From Lycorma delicatula (taxonomy: Eukaryota > Arthropoda > Insecta > Hemiptera > Fulgoridae), in NCBI RefSeq assembly GCF_047948215.1, contig NC_134458.1, forward strand, positions 85,949,260-86,013,259: a DNA stretch of 64,000 bases, read 5' to 3'. Made by a program: the position numbers and the translations under genes. Every line of letters starts with the position of its first letter. Within the stretch, counting starts at the first letter, position 1. Of this stretch, positions 1-12,243 are shown piece by piece. A model generated the notes under the pieces. The model was not told the origin of the DNA. It saw only the letters and a program-made list of their open reading frames with translations, and searched no databases.

Positions 1-51
1 TTAGACAACGTTGATTTCCGTTGTCTAAAGCCATCTTTAGACAACGGAAAT
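1..51. repeat. Perfect 17-bp-arm foldback at the window edge
   Basis: Positions 14-30 and 35-51 are exact reverse complements separated by CCAT. A third copy of the TTAGACAACG motif opens the window at position 1, so the motif is present three times in 51 bases. Such a foldback could be a transposon end or the tip of a palindromic element that continues to the left of the window. Confidence 0.8.
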
Positions 52-360
52 TAATTCACTGACCGCTTCTGAGGCTTGCGTGTGTTTCTGAGCAAGTTCG
101 TTTTTCCGATATAGTGGTGATAGCCCTATGATCAACCCCCAACTTGGACACCAGTTTCGTTGTCTGGGTTTAGCCTACCTTATCGGTGACACGCCCAACG
201 AAAAAGCGTTTCCCGTCCTGAACTACTGGGAAGTACCAGTGTAACTCTTGGTAAGCACCTTCACTTTCTCACCACTGGGACAGGCAGTATAGTGAGCCCA
301 TCACTTGGTAGAGAAGTGGACTCTACCTAATGCTATCCACTGGTTGAAATATGTCAGCCG
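52..360. other. Unassigned, less AT-rich stretch next to the foldback
   Basis: This stretch is clearly richer in G and C than the next 1.7 kb and contains the GTTGTCT motif of the foldback again near 160. All frames carry stops and I recognise no protein. It looks like part of an interspersed element whose other part lies outside the window, but the class cannot be told. Confidence 0.35.
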
Positions 361-2130
361 CTCCGAATTCAATAGAGTAATTTTAAGATGAATTGAGTAA
401 AGTATTTATTTCAGAAACATAAACATACCATTGCAAAACAAAAATCAAGTGAAGTGTGCTGAATTCACCAAACTATTTTCACCTAGATCTTTTGCGGTAC
501 TAAGTATTTCCGTATAATTTTCAGTACTAAAAATTAATCTTAGATGAATAATTACACGATAATAACAAGCAACATACGAATACATAATACATAACTGACA
601 AGTAAGCTGGAAAAATTTAACGAGTTGACCTTATTAAATTTAAACGTTAATTTCGCTGTAAAGTTTACATTTAAATAAATGTACAAATAAACAGCTTTAT
701 TCTACCTATTATTCTTTACGTATACTATATGACGGTATTTAGTTATCTTCTGAATAAACACGAAAAAAATGGATTATGCGGTAAGGATTGGCCAGCAGCA
801 CAACCGAGGTATTCTTCATTGGAGTGCCAGACGGGGTGTAATTAAATACACAAGCTTCCACGCTTATACTACTTTCATTCATATGCATGAAGCGAGGGCG
901 CTATCAGACTATTAAAACGCTATGCAACCTTGTTATTGCATTAATGCAGTCTGACCCATCAAATAACAACGCAAAAAAACTATAAAAACTGTATTGTTTT
1001 ACAAGTACACAGAGAAACTAACAGAATACAGATTATCAGAATCTAGATAGGGTATATCGAACAAGTCATCAAAGCCGTATTTCAAATAATTTACCAACAT
1101 AAAATTAACCGCTACGGTAAGATATTTCTTTGTTAGGTGCTACAAAACTAAATGAAATCAACAACTGACATGAAACACAAACCGCTCTTAAAATAATTAC
1201 ATCCGTACTCAAGAAGAAAAGAGGATGCCGAGCAGCATACTGGTAAAGTGAGGTGAAGAGACGTCTTCTTCAGTGAGCGGAGATATGATTTTTTTTCTCT
1301 ACTGAACCGTGAGTTAAACTAAACTAAATTAATAAAACTAGAACTGTGACGGAAAGAATAATTTAAAATTATTAGGAAAGATTAGATAACAGTAGACGTT
1401 GTACTTATCCAAAAGAAAATCTGAAACATAGTTTTTCTGAAACACAGTTTTAAAAAATATTCTATCTACTTAGAGTAGAAGAGAATTTTTAAAATTCGCT
1501 GCCAAGCTGAAATCAAGCATAGACAAGTCTTAAAAATTAAACGGTAAAGAAGAAAAAACATTTTAATACACTTAGATATTATTTTTTTAAATATTACCTT
1601 TTAAAGAAGAACGGGGATTATTAAATTCCGAAATTAAAAAAAAAACATGAGATGGTGTACGTACTTTTTGCGTAATTTTCCTTATTCGCTACAAGTTTTC
1701 TTCAAATAATTCCAGCTCACAACAATAAGGGAGAAAAGGAAAATTCTTAATATGGAGTAAAACCAAATATTTTCAATCAAGCAGGACGCATATATAACCT
1801 AAGAAAAGTTTTTCTTATACGATCCACACCATAGAGAGTGTTTATATTTTATATCGCTGTCAATCTTTATATAGAGGTTACATTTGTACATTTTTCTTAT
1901 AAACAATCTTTTGTTTAAACGGCCAAAAATAATAACTTTTATTTTTAACCTTTTTCTTTCATATCTTATATCTTACGACAAAAAATATATTAGTAAGGCG
2001 TTGAACTCGGGCGAACTTTATATCTTTTATCACATTAACACATCAATCTAGAGCATTATTTTTTCATTAGGTAAGAAAATACGAAGGTCGAAAGGGTAAG
2101 CGTTATTTCCAACATTATTAAAGGAAAAAG
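361..2130. other. AT-rich DNA without recognisable gene
   Basis: I see no protein match, RNA gene or clear repeat structure here. A slightly more complex patch at about 770-960 has no assignable coding frame. Confidence 0.5.
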
Positions 2131-2542
2131 GAAGGGTTAGTCGAGTTAGAGATTCTGTCGAGTTCAGACGTATTTCAGTGCGCTCTATTAGTATTCTGGT
2201 GTTATCGATTCAACGGTCTTTGTTTCTGTTTAAGAGGATTATCAATTGTCGGTGGAAATTTACTGGAAGCGTCTTTTAAATTTTATGATTTTTTGGTAAA
2301 AACTGACCTTTTTATTTAGTTTTTTAGTTGATCGACCTTATTGCCTCTGACAATAAGGTATATAGTCGTCTGATGGTTACAGTAGCAAGTTAATGGGGGT
2401 GGTAGAGTGTTAGTAGTAGGTTGACTTGTTTACTGCTCGGGGAGTTGTTTTTATCTTTAGTAGATAATATTGTTAACAACTGTTATCAATTGTGGATAGT
2501 AGACTATCATAGCTTACACTGATAAGCACATAATAATTATAA

Positions 2543-2561
2543 ATATATATATATATATATA
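2543..2561. repeat. (AT)n microsatellite
   Basis: An uninterrupted AT run within the probable 5' UTR of the LINE. Confidence 0.9.
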
Positions 2562-2805
2562 AGTATGTTGGAAATTAATTTCAATAATCTCTATTGTTAT
2601 TGTTATCGTCTGATGATGGACTACTGTAGCTTAGTTCAATAGACAAGAATCAAGTGTTGTTAGCTCAATTGAGTTAACCGTACAGGAGAAATAACGGGAA
2701 GAAACACCATTTCCAGCAACAAGGACCTCGACGCGGTCGCCAGCGGGAAGAGAAGAACGAAGACAAACCCGACGTACGAGTCTGCCGGAGGCTGGCCCCT
2801 CTCAG

Positions 2806-4375
2806 TTGCTGGAGGGAGAAAATATGGAGCAAGTGGAGAGAATGAAGGAATCTACGGACCGGGTAACCAAACGGAAAATAGACGTAATAGAAGACCGTAG
2901 CGATGGAGATCTTAAGGAGGGGTCTGACATGGGCCATCTAATGGAAGAAATTCACAGAATGATTATACTTAATCAAAGAAATACGAACACAAAAAACTAA
3001 ATCAAAGAATGTGCATATCAAATTCTAGATAAGGCACGTGATGTAGAAACGGTGACGAGATCTATATATGAACTGACGTTACCAAAGATGATGCAAAATA
3101 AAGAAACCCAGACGGAAGTAAAAAAGGATGGTGAAGATAAAAAAAACGCAAACGAAGGAGATGAACAGACTGAAAATAGAGAAGGTGCTCGGCGCAGGCG
3201 ATAGAGAATAATTGGAAGAAATTATGGGGAGCTGTTCCAGAAAGTTGAGATTACGAGGCGAGCCCTACGAGTAATGAAGAGAGCTAGAGTGTTCCTAGTA
3301 CCTAAGGAGCAATGGAAAAAGAGTGTATATACTTATATTATCAGAAATCTGTCACCTGGAATTGGGAAGAGCCTTGATGTGGAAAAGGCGGTTCCGAGTG
3401 GACGATCTTCAGAGACTGTAGAAGTTCAGAAGTTTTTTACCCGGAAGATGAAGATGCGAACAAGTTCAAAATAAACGCGGTAGTGATGGAAGAGAATAAT
3501 GAAGACTTTGTGAGACAGGTGTTGAATGTGTTGTTCCGATTGAAAAAATCAGAAACGGGTAAGTTGATGTTTTGCGCGCCGAATGATTCAACGGGTGATA
3601 AATTCTGCAAGGTGTTAGAATACTGGTATAGAAGAGAAGACCTGTCAGAGGAGAAAGTACCACTATACCTGATGGAGAGAGAAGCTAAGAAGAAAGTAAT
3701 ACAAGGTCCACACTCTTCAGCAGTGACGATTAAGAGGACGGGAGTAACATTCGCCGAGCTACTAAAGCAGGTTAAGGGCACTCGTGCGATTAGATTTGCC
3801 GGAGGACATACTTTCAGCAAAAAAAGGCAGAGCAGATACTATGGAGATAAGGATAAGAGATTCAACCAACAAACGAGAGGATGTAGTAAAATGTTAGGTT
3901 CACAGTTGGAGAACGTGGTGGTAGAAGAAAGAGCACACGACGCTAAGGTGGCTTATCGCGGTCAAGGATTTAGATTTACATGCCACAGCAGACGAGGTGG
4001 AAACAGCGGTTAAACTTCTAACGGGAGCCGACACTCCGGTTTGCGTGGTTTCGATGAGACCCGAATATGGTGAGACCCAGAAGGATACGATCTTTCTACC
4101 CCCTCGAGGACCGAGGATACTAGCAGAAGAATAGAGTTAAGATAGGCTGGCATTCGTGTCGAATAGAAATAATGAGTAGTTGATGTAATGGTGCTATCAT
4201 TGTTGGAGTTTTAAACATGTAGCGGCGAACTGCGGTGGGCCCAACCGCACTGATTTATGTTTTAACTGCGGCGGCGCAGGCCTTGGATCAGAGACTGTAA
4301 AGACCACATGAAATGCCTGGATTGTGACAAATATGAGCACCGGACCGGAGGCCGGGAATGTAGACAGCGCAGAAT
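2806..4375 (+). pseudogene. LINE ORF1 (gag-like nucleic-acid-binding protein), broken
   Basis: ORF1 proteins of R1-clade LINEs coat the element RNA. Here the reading passes through several frames: an acidic/basic N-terminal part (2806-3000 and 3274-3474), a central part (3483 to about 3860), and a gag core readable at about 3936-4130 in a shifted frame, including VKDLDLHATADEVETAVKLL. It ends in zinc knuckles. The first (4192-4233) is intact as CX2CX4HX4C (CYHCWSFKHVAANC). The second starts with CFNCGGAG, but its histidine is replaced. The third (CLDC...H...C, about 4314-4365) is in another frame. At least four frameshifts or stops separate these parts. ORF2 follows directly. Confidence 0.82.
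4192..4365 (+). other. Three zinc knuckles of the LINE gag
   Basis: Knuckle 1 is CX2CX4HX4C. Knuckle 2 retains its two cysteines but has lost the histidine position. Knuckle 3 reads CX2CX4HX6C one frame away. Triple CCHC knuckles are typical of R1, I and jockey-type gag proteins. Confidence 0.8.
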
Positions 4376-5140
4376 ATGAAATGTTTACAACTCAATGTAA
4401 ACAGACGACAAGCAGCCCATGATTTAGTTTGGTGGGCGGCTGTGCAGAAAGACGTTGACTTTCTACTAATCACGAAACCAAACAAGTGGACGGTCTCCTC
4501 GGAGAACTGGAAGGTAGATGAAGAGGAAGACACGGCCATGAGAAATATATCTAACTGTTTCGCAATCTTAGATGTGACAGTACGCAGAGGTTTTGTTGCA
4601 ATGACAATAATAATAATAAGTACATGCGTACTTATTTATTACTAGCTGTTTCACCTCACCCAATAGTGGGGATGAACAGTTTGAGGAGTTCATACGTGAT
4701 TTAGACGTAATGCGGACGTCGAGGCTATCGGTAATTGTTACGGGCAACTTCAATGCGGAAAGCATGGAGCTGAGTGGGATGAGATCGACCAGAAGGACTA
4801 TCGGCTGGCGACATTACTAGGAGCCTTTGACCTTACAGTATTAAACACGGCTAATGTACAAACGTTTGTAGGGCGCGGTGATGGCTCAGTTATTGACATA
4901 GCAATACCGGATAGACTTATACATAGAGTATCTTCGTGAGCAGTGTTGGATGAAGAATTTTCAAGCGACCACAGCGCCATTATATTTGATATACAGTTGG
5001 GTTACCAGGTTGGGCGGAAGAACTACCCCAGGTGGAAGCCGTCACAAATCTTCTCTTACGGCGGCGGTGGGGGCTAAAGCGGAAGACTTAAGCAACGAGA
5101 GCCCTGAAGACCTACTACAGACTTTAAGAATGTGATAGTT
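4376..5140 (+). pseudogene. LINE ORF2, APE-type endonuclease domain, broken
   Basis: ORF2 opens at ATG 4376 with MKCLQLNVNRRQAAHDLVWW, the usual start of R1-clade ORF2, where an asparagine in LQxNxxR is the first active-site residue. After a frameshift near 4600 the reading resumes with TSPNSGDEQFEEF (from about 4652), VTGNFNAES (about 4737; the usual D is N) and SSDHSAIIFDI (about 4961-4993). These are the SPN, GDFN and SDH motifs of the AP-endonuclease-like nuclease that nicks the target. The GDFN to GNFN change would probably damage catalysis even in a repaired frame. Confidence 0.86.
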
Positions 5141-5328
5141 TAAGACCGCGACTCAACGGTGACAGAAAACAGGTGTACTGGTGGACACGAGACAGCGACT
5201 CCGCGAGCCGCCACCCAGGCAGTCAGAAGACGACTACAACCGGAACGAAGAAACAGACCGGACGACGTGGAAAGAGGGAAGATACTACATAAAACATCAG
5301 GAAAGAACTGTGTATCAAAATTAAAATC

Positions 5329-6460
5329 TTGAAAAGAGAGGCATGGAAGAAGAACGTGATGGAACTCAATTACGACCCATGGGAGAGGGCGTACCGCGTG
5401 CTGATAAAGAAATTCGGTACGCCCCTCCCACTATTATCTAAGGGACAGACGCTGCGTGCGATACAGAACCTATTCCAGACCGAGGTGACGGAAAGACTGC
5501 AGATAACTAGTAATGAAAGAAAAAGATTTGGTATCGACGAAATACGTCGGGCTTTAGTCAGGATCAGCAATAAGAGCCGTGGTCCAGATGGGGTTCCGCA
5601 TGTGGTCTTAAAAAGCCTGGGAGACACATCCCTGGATTATTTTGTAAACCCTAAATAAGGCTCTGGAAGAATGCAGATTCCCTGCAACATAGAAGCAAGG
5701 AAGGATTTTACTCATTCCCAAGCCGGCCCCAGATCGGCGGAAACCAACTTACCGCCCATCTGTTTACTGCCTGTGTTAGGCAAGCTGTATGAAAGATTAT
5801 TAGCCGGTAGGATATGAGAACTAAATGCGACGAGGGGTCTCTAACAGCCACAACTTGGCTTTAAAGGAGAAATCCACTGTTGATGCACTACGCAAAGTAA
5901 CTGGCTGGATCGACACATGTAGAGATGGCAACTACAGGACCAGGAAGATTCCCTTCTGGTCCTCCTGGATGTAAGAAATGCATTTGTAAGCATACTATGG
6001 GCGGTGGTAACGGACGAATTAAGGAGAAGAGGCATTATCTCCTATTTGCAAGCTACTATATGTGACTTCTTATACGAAAGAGAACTGTTAGCTACTACGG
6101 AAGAAGAAGTAGATTTTATATGCAGAGCGGCGTCCCACGGGGTCTGCATTGAGCCCCCTTCTCTGGAATATAACTTTTAACGGGGTGTTGAGGTTGTGCT
6201 TCCGGGAAGATGTCTCATTGATTGTCTATGTCGACGATTTAGCAATGTTAGTAGCCGGTCAAACGGAGGAAAATGTGTAGAGGGCGGCAAATGCTACAAT
6301 AAAGAAAGTGGGCACTTGGTTGTGGACTAGAGTGGTTGCAATAGTTGGTTGCCGCAAAATTCGGTAAATAAACGTGATGGTTGATGACACGCCGATTAGT
6401 ACGATGCCCCATTACAAATACGTACGATACCCCATGATCAAATGTATGATTTGATCAATC
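5329..6460 (+). pseudogene. LINE ORF2, reverse transcriptase domain, broken
   Basis: The open stretch 5329-5658 covers the start of the reverse transcriptase, with FGIDEIRRALVRISNKSRGP followed by DGVPHVVLKSLGD. After a shift the next block has PICLLPVLGKLYERLLAGRI (about 5756-5815), then LLVLLDVRNAFVSILWAVV (about 5952-6008), which is the first catalytic-Asp motif. The palm motif YVDD is intact at 6227-6238 (VYVDDLAMLVAGQ). Stops and frameshifts between blocks make the protein impossible. Confidence 0.88.
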
Positions 6461-6533
6461 AGGACTATACAATAAACATTTGCTAGCAGTGTCTAACAAA
6501 GCGGAATGAAAGATTAACTTCCTGGAAAGATAA

Positions 6534-7280
6534 ATGGAAGCGAGTTGGGGATCGCATGCGGCTGAACGACAGCTTCTGATGTCTGCGGCAACAGCAATAA
6601 CTTTGTACGCCATTCCAGCATGGTTTGTAGCATTAAATAGACAGAAGAATGTAAAGATTGGTAACACTACAACGTCGAGCAGCATTGAGGATAACCTCGA
6701 CGTACAGAATAATATCCACCGAGGCAGCGGGTGTATTGGCGGGGGTCCCCCAAATTTATTTCCAGGTCCTTCAAAGGAAAATAATCTACGAGTGGATGCC
6801 AAGAGAAAATGCGGCGAAGATGTTGACCTAAGAATGGCAAGAGGCCTGAGAGAGAACACAGAAGGGGGCATGGAGTCGTAAACTTATACCGAGATTGGAG
6901 CTGTGGCTGGGGAGGGGTCATGGAGATGTAAATTATTATGTCTCCCAGCTTCTCTCCAATCATGGGGGATTCAGGGAATACCCGTTTCGTTTTGGCAGAA
7001 GGGAATTCCCAAATTGTGTTTACTGCGGAGAGATAGATTTCCCGCAACACATCTTCTACGATTGCCCACGATGAAAGGATGAGAAAGAGATATTGCATGT
7101 TAATGTCTTATCCCCAGAGAACACCGTGAAGTTCATGTTGGCGAACATAGAGAATTGGAAGAAGATTGAGAGTCTAGCTATTACAATCCTAAAAAAAAAA
7201 CAGAAAAGAAGTTCCTACAATGGGGGACACTATGCGACTCAAAAGACGTGGGAAGGAGGGACAGCTTCCTGCTGAGCAAC
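6534..7280 (+). pseudogene. LINE ORF2, C-terminal region with CCHC finger
   Basis: The segment at 6534-6881 is the thumb/connection region (AERQLLMSAATAITLYAIPA). From about 6872 another frame reads KLIPRLELWLGRGHGDVNYY and then FPNCVYCGEIDFPQHIFYDC (about 7009-7068). This is the C-terminal CX2CX7-8HX4C finger found after the reverse transcriptase in R1-clade LINEs and thought to bind nucleic acid. A stop follows the finger directly. The residual open stretch 7093-7275 is the tail of ORF2. Confidence 0.82.
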
Positions 7281-7394
7281 CGTTCGTCCGTGCTTGTATG
7301 GATGGGCGGCAGTGAGAGGGACGGGGACTCTCAATTCCCCGAGTCAGAAAAAAAGGAAAGACCTAGTCCCGGCCGTGGAGTGGGGGCCCGGGAA

Positions 7395-7410
7395 TAGCAT
7401 AGCTGGGCCT
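7395..7410. repeat. Target-site duplication, left copy, of nested SINE
   Basis: TAGCATAGCTGGGCCT is repeated exactly at 7699-7714 on the other side of the SINE. If the preceding four bases are included, 19 of 20 match. Confidence 0.92.
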
Positions 7411-7698
7411 TCTTTCTTTTTTCTGTTTAGCTTCCGGTAATTACCTTTCAGATAAATACTTCAGAGGATGATATGTATGAATGTAAATGTAGTGTAGTCT
7501 TCTACAGTCTCAGTTCGACCATACCTGAGATGTGTCGTTAATTGAAACCCAACCACCAAAGAACACCGGTATCCACGATCTAGTATTCAAATCCGTGAAA
7601 AAATAACTGACTTGACTAGGTCTTGAACGCTGGAACTTTCGACTTTCAAATCAGCTGATTTGGGAAGACGCGTTCACCACTAGACCAAGCCGGTGGAT
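7411..7698 (-). mobile_element. tRNA-derived SINE (type A, copy 1), nested in LINE 3' UTR
   Basis: Read on the minus strand it starts with a tRNA-like head. The A box TGGTCTAGTGG (complement of 7677-7687) is perfect, and a B-box-like GTTCAAGACC lies at about 7617-7627. A body of about 200 bp follows, with a 3' end reading CTAAACAGAAAAAAGAAAGA. It aligns along its whole length with 18643-18941. The 16-bp TSD is made of LINE sequence, so the SINE jumped into the LINE after the LINE had landed here. The head contains AAATCAGCTGATTT, a perfect palindrome, where an anticodon arm would be, so the parent tRNA cannot be read. Confidence 0.9.
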
Positions 7699-7714
7699 TA
7701 GCATAGCTGGGCCT
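7699..7714. repeat. Target-site duplication, right copy, of nested SINE
   Basis: Exact copy of 7395-7410. The LINE 3' UTR resumes immediately after it. Confidence 0.92.
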
Positions 7715-7908
7715 GGATCCCCCTGCCCCAACGGTTTGAAGCAGGCACGAAGTGATATAAAAGATCCGGAACCGGTGGACCGACATGCCATGCCGGACAT
7801 ACAGCCGGTAGGTGGGGAGGTCCAATTAGAATCGCAAGGATCCTCCCCTGGAACGAATATTACTTGATTGCAAAGCCGCCCCACAGGAAAAAAAAGGAAA
7901 AAGGGTTA
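7715..7908 (+). other. LINE 3' UTR remainder and A-rich tail
   Basis: This is the continuation of the LINE after the SINE insertion. It ends CCCCACAGGAAAAAAAAGG followed by AAAAAGGG. That ending resembles the SINE ends (CTAAACAGGAAAAAAAAAG), which matters for the idea that the LINE enzyme copies the SINEs. Confidence 0.7.
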
Positions 7909-8032
7909 AATATTAATTGTACACAAATGAAATTCAAAATCACTGCTACCGGGTTATATTTACTTATTAATATATTAAACTAAAATTTAATATTGCAGTA
8001 ACATTAGTGGATTTTTTGTTGAGAATTCACTA

Positions 8033-8060
8033 ACTATAATACCGTATGCGGTATTATAGT
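8033..8060. repeat. Perfect 12-bp-arm hairpin
   Basis: ACTATAATACCG (8033-8044), loop TATG, then its exact complement (8049-8060). It lies just before an 87-codon open frame of unknown nature (8111-8374). It could be the centre of a small palindromic MITE. Confidence 0.8.
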
Positions 8061-10328
8061 GCACTTCCGCGCGCTGTCCTTCTAATGGCTCTATGAATAA
8101 TAAATAAATCTTGATTTTTCCCCGTTTACATTCTCTTTGCGGTTTAGGTAAGAAACTGAAGGTCATTCATTGTCGACTTCGAAGAGGCGTAGTTATCAGT
8201 AACGAAAAACTAACTCGGGTGCATTCTTCGATAACTCATCGCCATAAGAACACTTTACCAACGAGTTCTAGAAACTTAAAATCGATAACCGTGGTATTCG
8301 GTGTCTCAGTCAAAGGTTTCCCGAACGACCTCAATTTACTACCGATTAAACCATTAAAATACGTCCATCGTTAAACTTACGACAAAGATCCGTTACGAAA
8401 CGATATCATGAGGTTAAGTAAGATATGGAACGGATAAACGAAATAAAAATATTTTCAACACAAAATTTTATTCGTGTACTAATTTATTACTTGCGAATAT
8501 GCTAGAAAACTTTAAACAAATGACTGCTAATACTAAATGAAAAAGAAGCTTTCCAGGTACTGCAACTCATAACTGCGGTAGACCTGAAACGGGTTTTACG
8601 ATTAAAGAAATATAATAAATTAATTGAATTTAAAAGCTAAATATTACTGTATAACACATATATAAAAAAAAATAATATATATATAATTTTTTTTTTAATA
8701 TCAACTGATTATAATTCTTTAACGATGGTAACATAGGTATATGGTGTTAGATCTTAAATAAATAGCTGTTTTTAAGCGGTTTCAGAGCGTTTCCTTATTT
8801 CCCAATTAATTTCAATATACGTTCAGCGTGGCTTTTTCTTTGTATTTGAGGCATCATATAAAGTTATTTAAGCACAATATAAAGGAAAAAAGAAGTGGGG
8901 GAAAAACGTCAAGAGCTGAGTACCACAAGAAAAGCTTTCCCGAAGTAATCTAATAATAAAATACACACGTTCTATTTAGAAATTAAAGAGACCGAGCCGG
9001 GTTAATGAACAGCTTTTCGATTAATATTCTATCACAAGTAGAAACTCCGGCTAACAGAATCAGGCTAAACATAACGTTAAAACAATAATGAAATAGCAAA
9101 TGCCACAACAAAGAATTAAAATACTCCTATATAAAGTGAAATAGAAAAACCTAATTGCAATAATATCTCAGCATTTATGAAATCCCTTACATGAACAACA
9201 TTTGAAAACATACGGAAAGATATTCAAATTTTCTAAACGTTTTCTAAGAGTATGCCTTCGAACGAAATAAAATTGATCGAGATCGCAATATCGTTTGGTG
9301 TCTTAATATTTTTTTTTTTTTATATAAAAATTATTATTCCTAGTTAACATGACTGAATGATTTCCGATTATAATGTCAACGCAGATGGCATTAATTTTGA
9401 CTGACTGGAAGGGCGGAAGGAAACTTTTATAAAATTTATTAAATTTTTGTCTTCAGCCATTTCCAGTTGATTGGGCCAAAGCCAAATTTTTACGGTCGGA
9501 TGTCAATACAGATTCCAATCTATTACAGGTACACATGCGTAATGAACCATGTTCATTTACTGATCATGTCCGGAAGTTATTTCACCTCTATCTTCACATG
9601 GGTAATAGTGTAATACCGAAGCTAAAGCCGCTGAATTCCCACAACATAAATACACTCGCAAATAAAACGTCATAATACTGTTAAGGTGAGATATGTCGGT
9701 TTTATTTTATAAAAGAGAAGATACAGATACGTGATGCAGATACAAGTGAAAAGGCCCCTACGTACCGCTACACGTTATCGTAATACAAGTAAGACCCGGT
9801 TTTAACTGGTTTGCCTAGATAGAAAACAAATTTTCTTTTTCTTTAACGATTTCCATTGTGGTCGGCATAAGATGGATATAGTTAACGCAATTAGTTACTA
9901 TACAGCTTGCGTACATTTTTCGGGAGCTAGTTGCAAATCTTGATGCATATTCTGGCACACTAGGAACATTTTATATATGTTCCTTTTTCTTCGTATAATT
10001 AATATTTGCTTACGCTTTCAATTCGTAGGGTAGATTAGCGCATATATTCGTATAATTAAAACAAATCGCAGAACAATATAATGTGGAATTAAAGCGAGCA
10101 AGAAATATGTTGTTCTAAATACACAGATTTTACAAAAAGTATTTTCGAAATATTTAAATCAACTCTCATATTCAATAAACACTGTGTAAACGACCAAAAT
10201 AAAAAATATAATAAATAAGTGCAGTTTATGATGATTATTATTATTAACGAAATGTGTACGGGGGTTGTTGAAAATAGCGAAAGTTAACCAGACATCACGC
10301 CGCCTTAGCGTATACAACACGGTAGAAG

Positions 10329-10667
10329 ATGGTCGGTCAGGTTGGCAACAACGCTAGTCTACATCCCAAGGTCAATCTCGACCCGACTCACGTCCGTTGC
10401 ACTACGCGCGCTGTACAACAAAAAATATCACAATACGTACAAAAAATGACACGCGGCAAAACAAAACAAAAACCTATATCCACTACTGAACAATGCAATG
10501 TAACAGTTTCACTGATATTTATTCTTTTAAATCGATCGAATTACTACTCTATCACCGCTAAAATAAACTACTATTTTCACACGAAGCCTCAATTAATACA
10601 ACAACAAAAAATTAGTACGATTTTATTACAGTTAAATAAAACCATTAACCGTCATGCAAATTTGTAA
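10329..10667 (+). other. 112-codon open frame, unknown, probably not a gene
   Basis: The first 40 codons lie in a CpG-rich patch, the rest in ordinary AT-rich DNA. I recognise no domain. The composition change halfway argues against one coding unit. The CpG-rich part (about 10250-10460) could be a promoter or first exon, or the edge of a TE. Confidence 0.15.
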
Positions 10668-12243
10668 ACGTTTATAAATATCTGGGAATATATATAACAA
10701 TGTAGCTAACACATTCTATTTCTTGTGTAAAGGACGCAAGAAATAATTTTCTGTCCTTGATAAACATTAACAAATAAACGGCAGAAAATCAAGCGATGTG
10801 AAATAAAGTAACATTCGTCAAACATTTTTCCATCATTACAAGTTTAAATTATTTAAAAATTAGTAGGATTAAATGCATATGAAAATTGAATTTTTACTTC
10901 AATTTTACGAATATACACTTTACAGTAGTAGGAAAACAATCAATTTACTTGATATCCCGTACGTTAAAATTATTTAAATATTTTAAGTAAAGTATGTAAT
11001 GTAAAAAAAGAAGAAAGAAAAAACCGAACTTCTACGAAGTACAGATCAATGCACTTAATTTACATATTATTTAACAAGAAAGGTCCCATCATCACGTATA
11101 TCATCGTATCACCTTAGACATAACCGTCGATAAATCAGCCTCGGGTTAAATTCATACCTTTAGTTATTACGTCTAATAAAAAAATTACTATAGTAAAAGG
11201 ATTTTATTTCATCACGCAGATATTAAATGTCCTTGTGAACGAATCGGTAATAAAATTCACGATAACGCCTTCTTATTACCACCTTACTATTAGTTATCTT
11301 ATGTTAAGATAAGTCATAGAACTAAAATGACAAAACCTGCCGTCTTAAAATATCTACGTAATGAGATTATTATGTAAATTAATAAGGTTTACTACGTCTT
11401 CAACAAAGTTGAACGCAATAACGAATACATTTAAACGTACAGAAAAAACGCAAAATAATTATCACCATTCATATTCCATTTACGTAAGTAATTCAAATTA
11501 TTAGATCACAAATGTCTAAAATCATGGTCAGTGATCACAGAACAGAAAACGCGCAAATAATTATATAATACAAATGCGAAGTTCACAAATATTTGACCTT
11601 CTAGACGTAACTCCAATCAAGTTTATAATCGCAGAAACCCCTACACTTAAATAAAAAAGACAAACTATTAGGATCCAAACCGGTAATAGAATTTATTGGA
11701 ACAATTAAAATTCAATCGCTTCATACGTTCATGTATAAAAATTATCTCGAATACATTTACAAAAACACTTCAATCAAATATTTTATACATAGAGTACTTC
11801 TCAGTTCCCCAAAACAAAAAACTCTAAAACAGTTATATAAAAGAATAAACTACCTTAGAACCTACGATCTCTAACAACGGTTTTAAAATAACCAGTCAGG
11901 GAAATTCATTGCAACAATTTAATTCGTATAGAAGAAATGAAAAAGAAAAATTGAGGTTATACCCAATAATACCAGAAGACGGAAGAATTAAAGTGCAAGG
12001 AAGTAAAAGAAGTAATAAAGAGACCCATTAAAATCAAAATAATCATGAGTAGCTACTTCCGAATCAAGATCTATATTCCGAATAATGCCATAAACATATA
12101 TTAAAGTTCTATCTGTAATATTATAAAGTTCAGTCACTTCACCGATTACAAAAAAATATCCATTTCTAATTAAATCTTCAGGTTTTACATAAAACCGAAG
12201 TCAAACGGTGAATAATTTTGATTTGTGTTGTCTGTCTTAGGAT

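Larger units (their letters stand above)
2130..7908 (+). mobile_element. R1-clade non-LTR retrotransposon (LINE), degenerate, nearly full length
   Basis: The order is that of an R1-clade LINE: a probable 5' UTR (about 2130-2700), gag-like ORF1 with zinc knuckles, ORF2 with APE-type endonuclease, reverse transcriptase and a C-terminal CCHC finger, then a 3' UTR ending in an A-rich tail at about 7888-7908. Without the SINE inserted at 7411-7698 the length is about 5.4 kb, normal for the clade. Every domain carries frameshifts and stops, so the copy is dead. The 5' boundary is a guess; I could not find TSDs. The block is richer in CpG than the neighbouring AT-rich DNA. No 28S rDNA flanks it, so it is not a standard R1 insertion site. 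Confidence 0.88.

Noticed and set aside
2674..2937. 87-codon open frame on the minus strand
   Set aside because: Shadow of the LINE 5' end and ORF1; the plus strand gives the recognised family.
3437..3820. 127-codon open frame on the minus strand
   Set aside because: Lies antisense to the LINE ORF1, which has the family match; no independent features.
6455..7098. 138- and 143-codon open frames on the minus strand
   Set aside because: Antisense to the LINE ORF2 C-terminus; no known domain.
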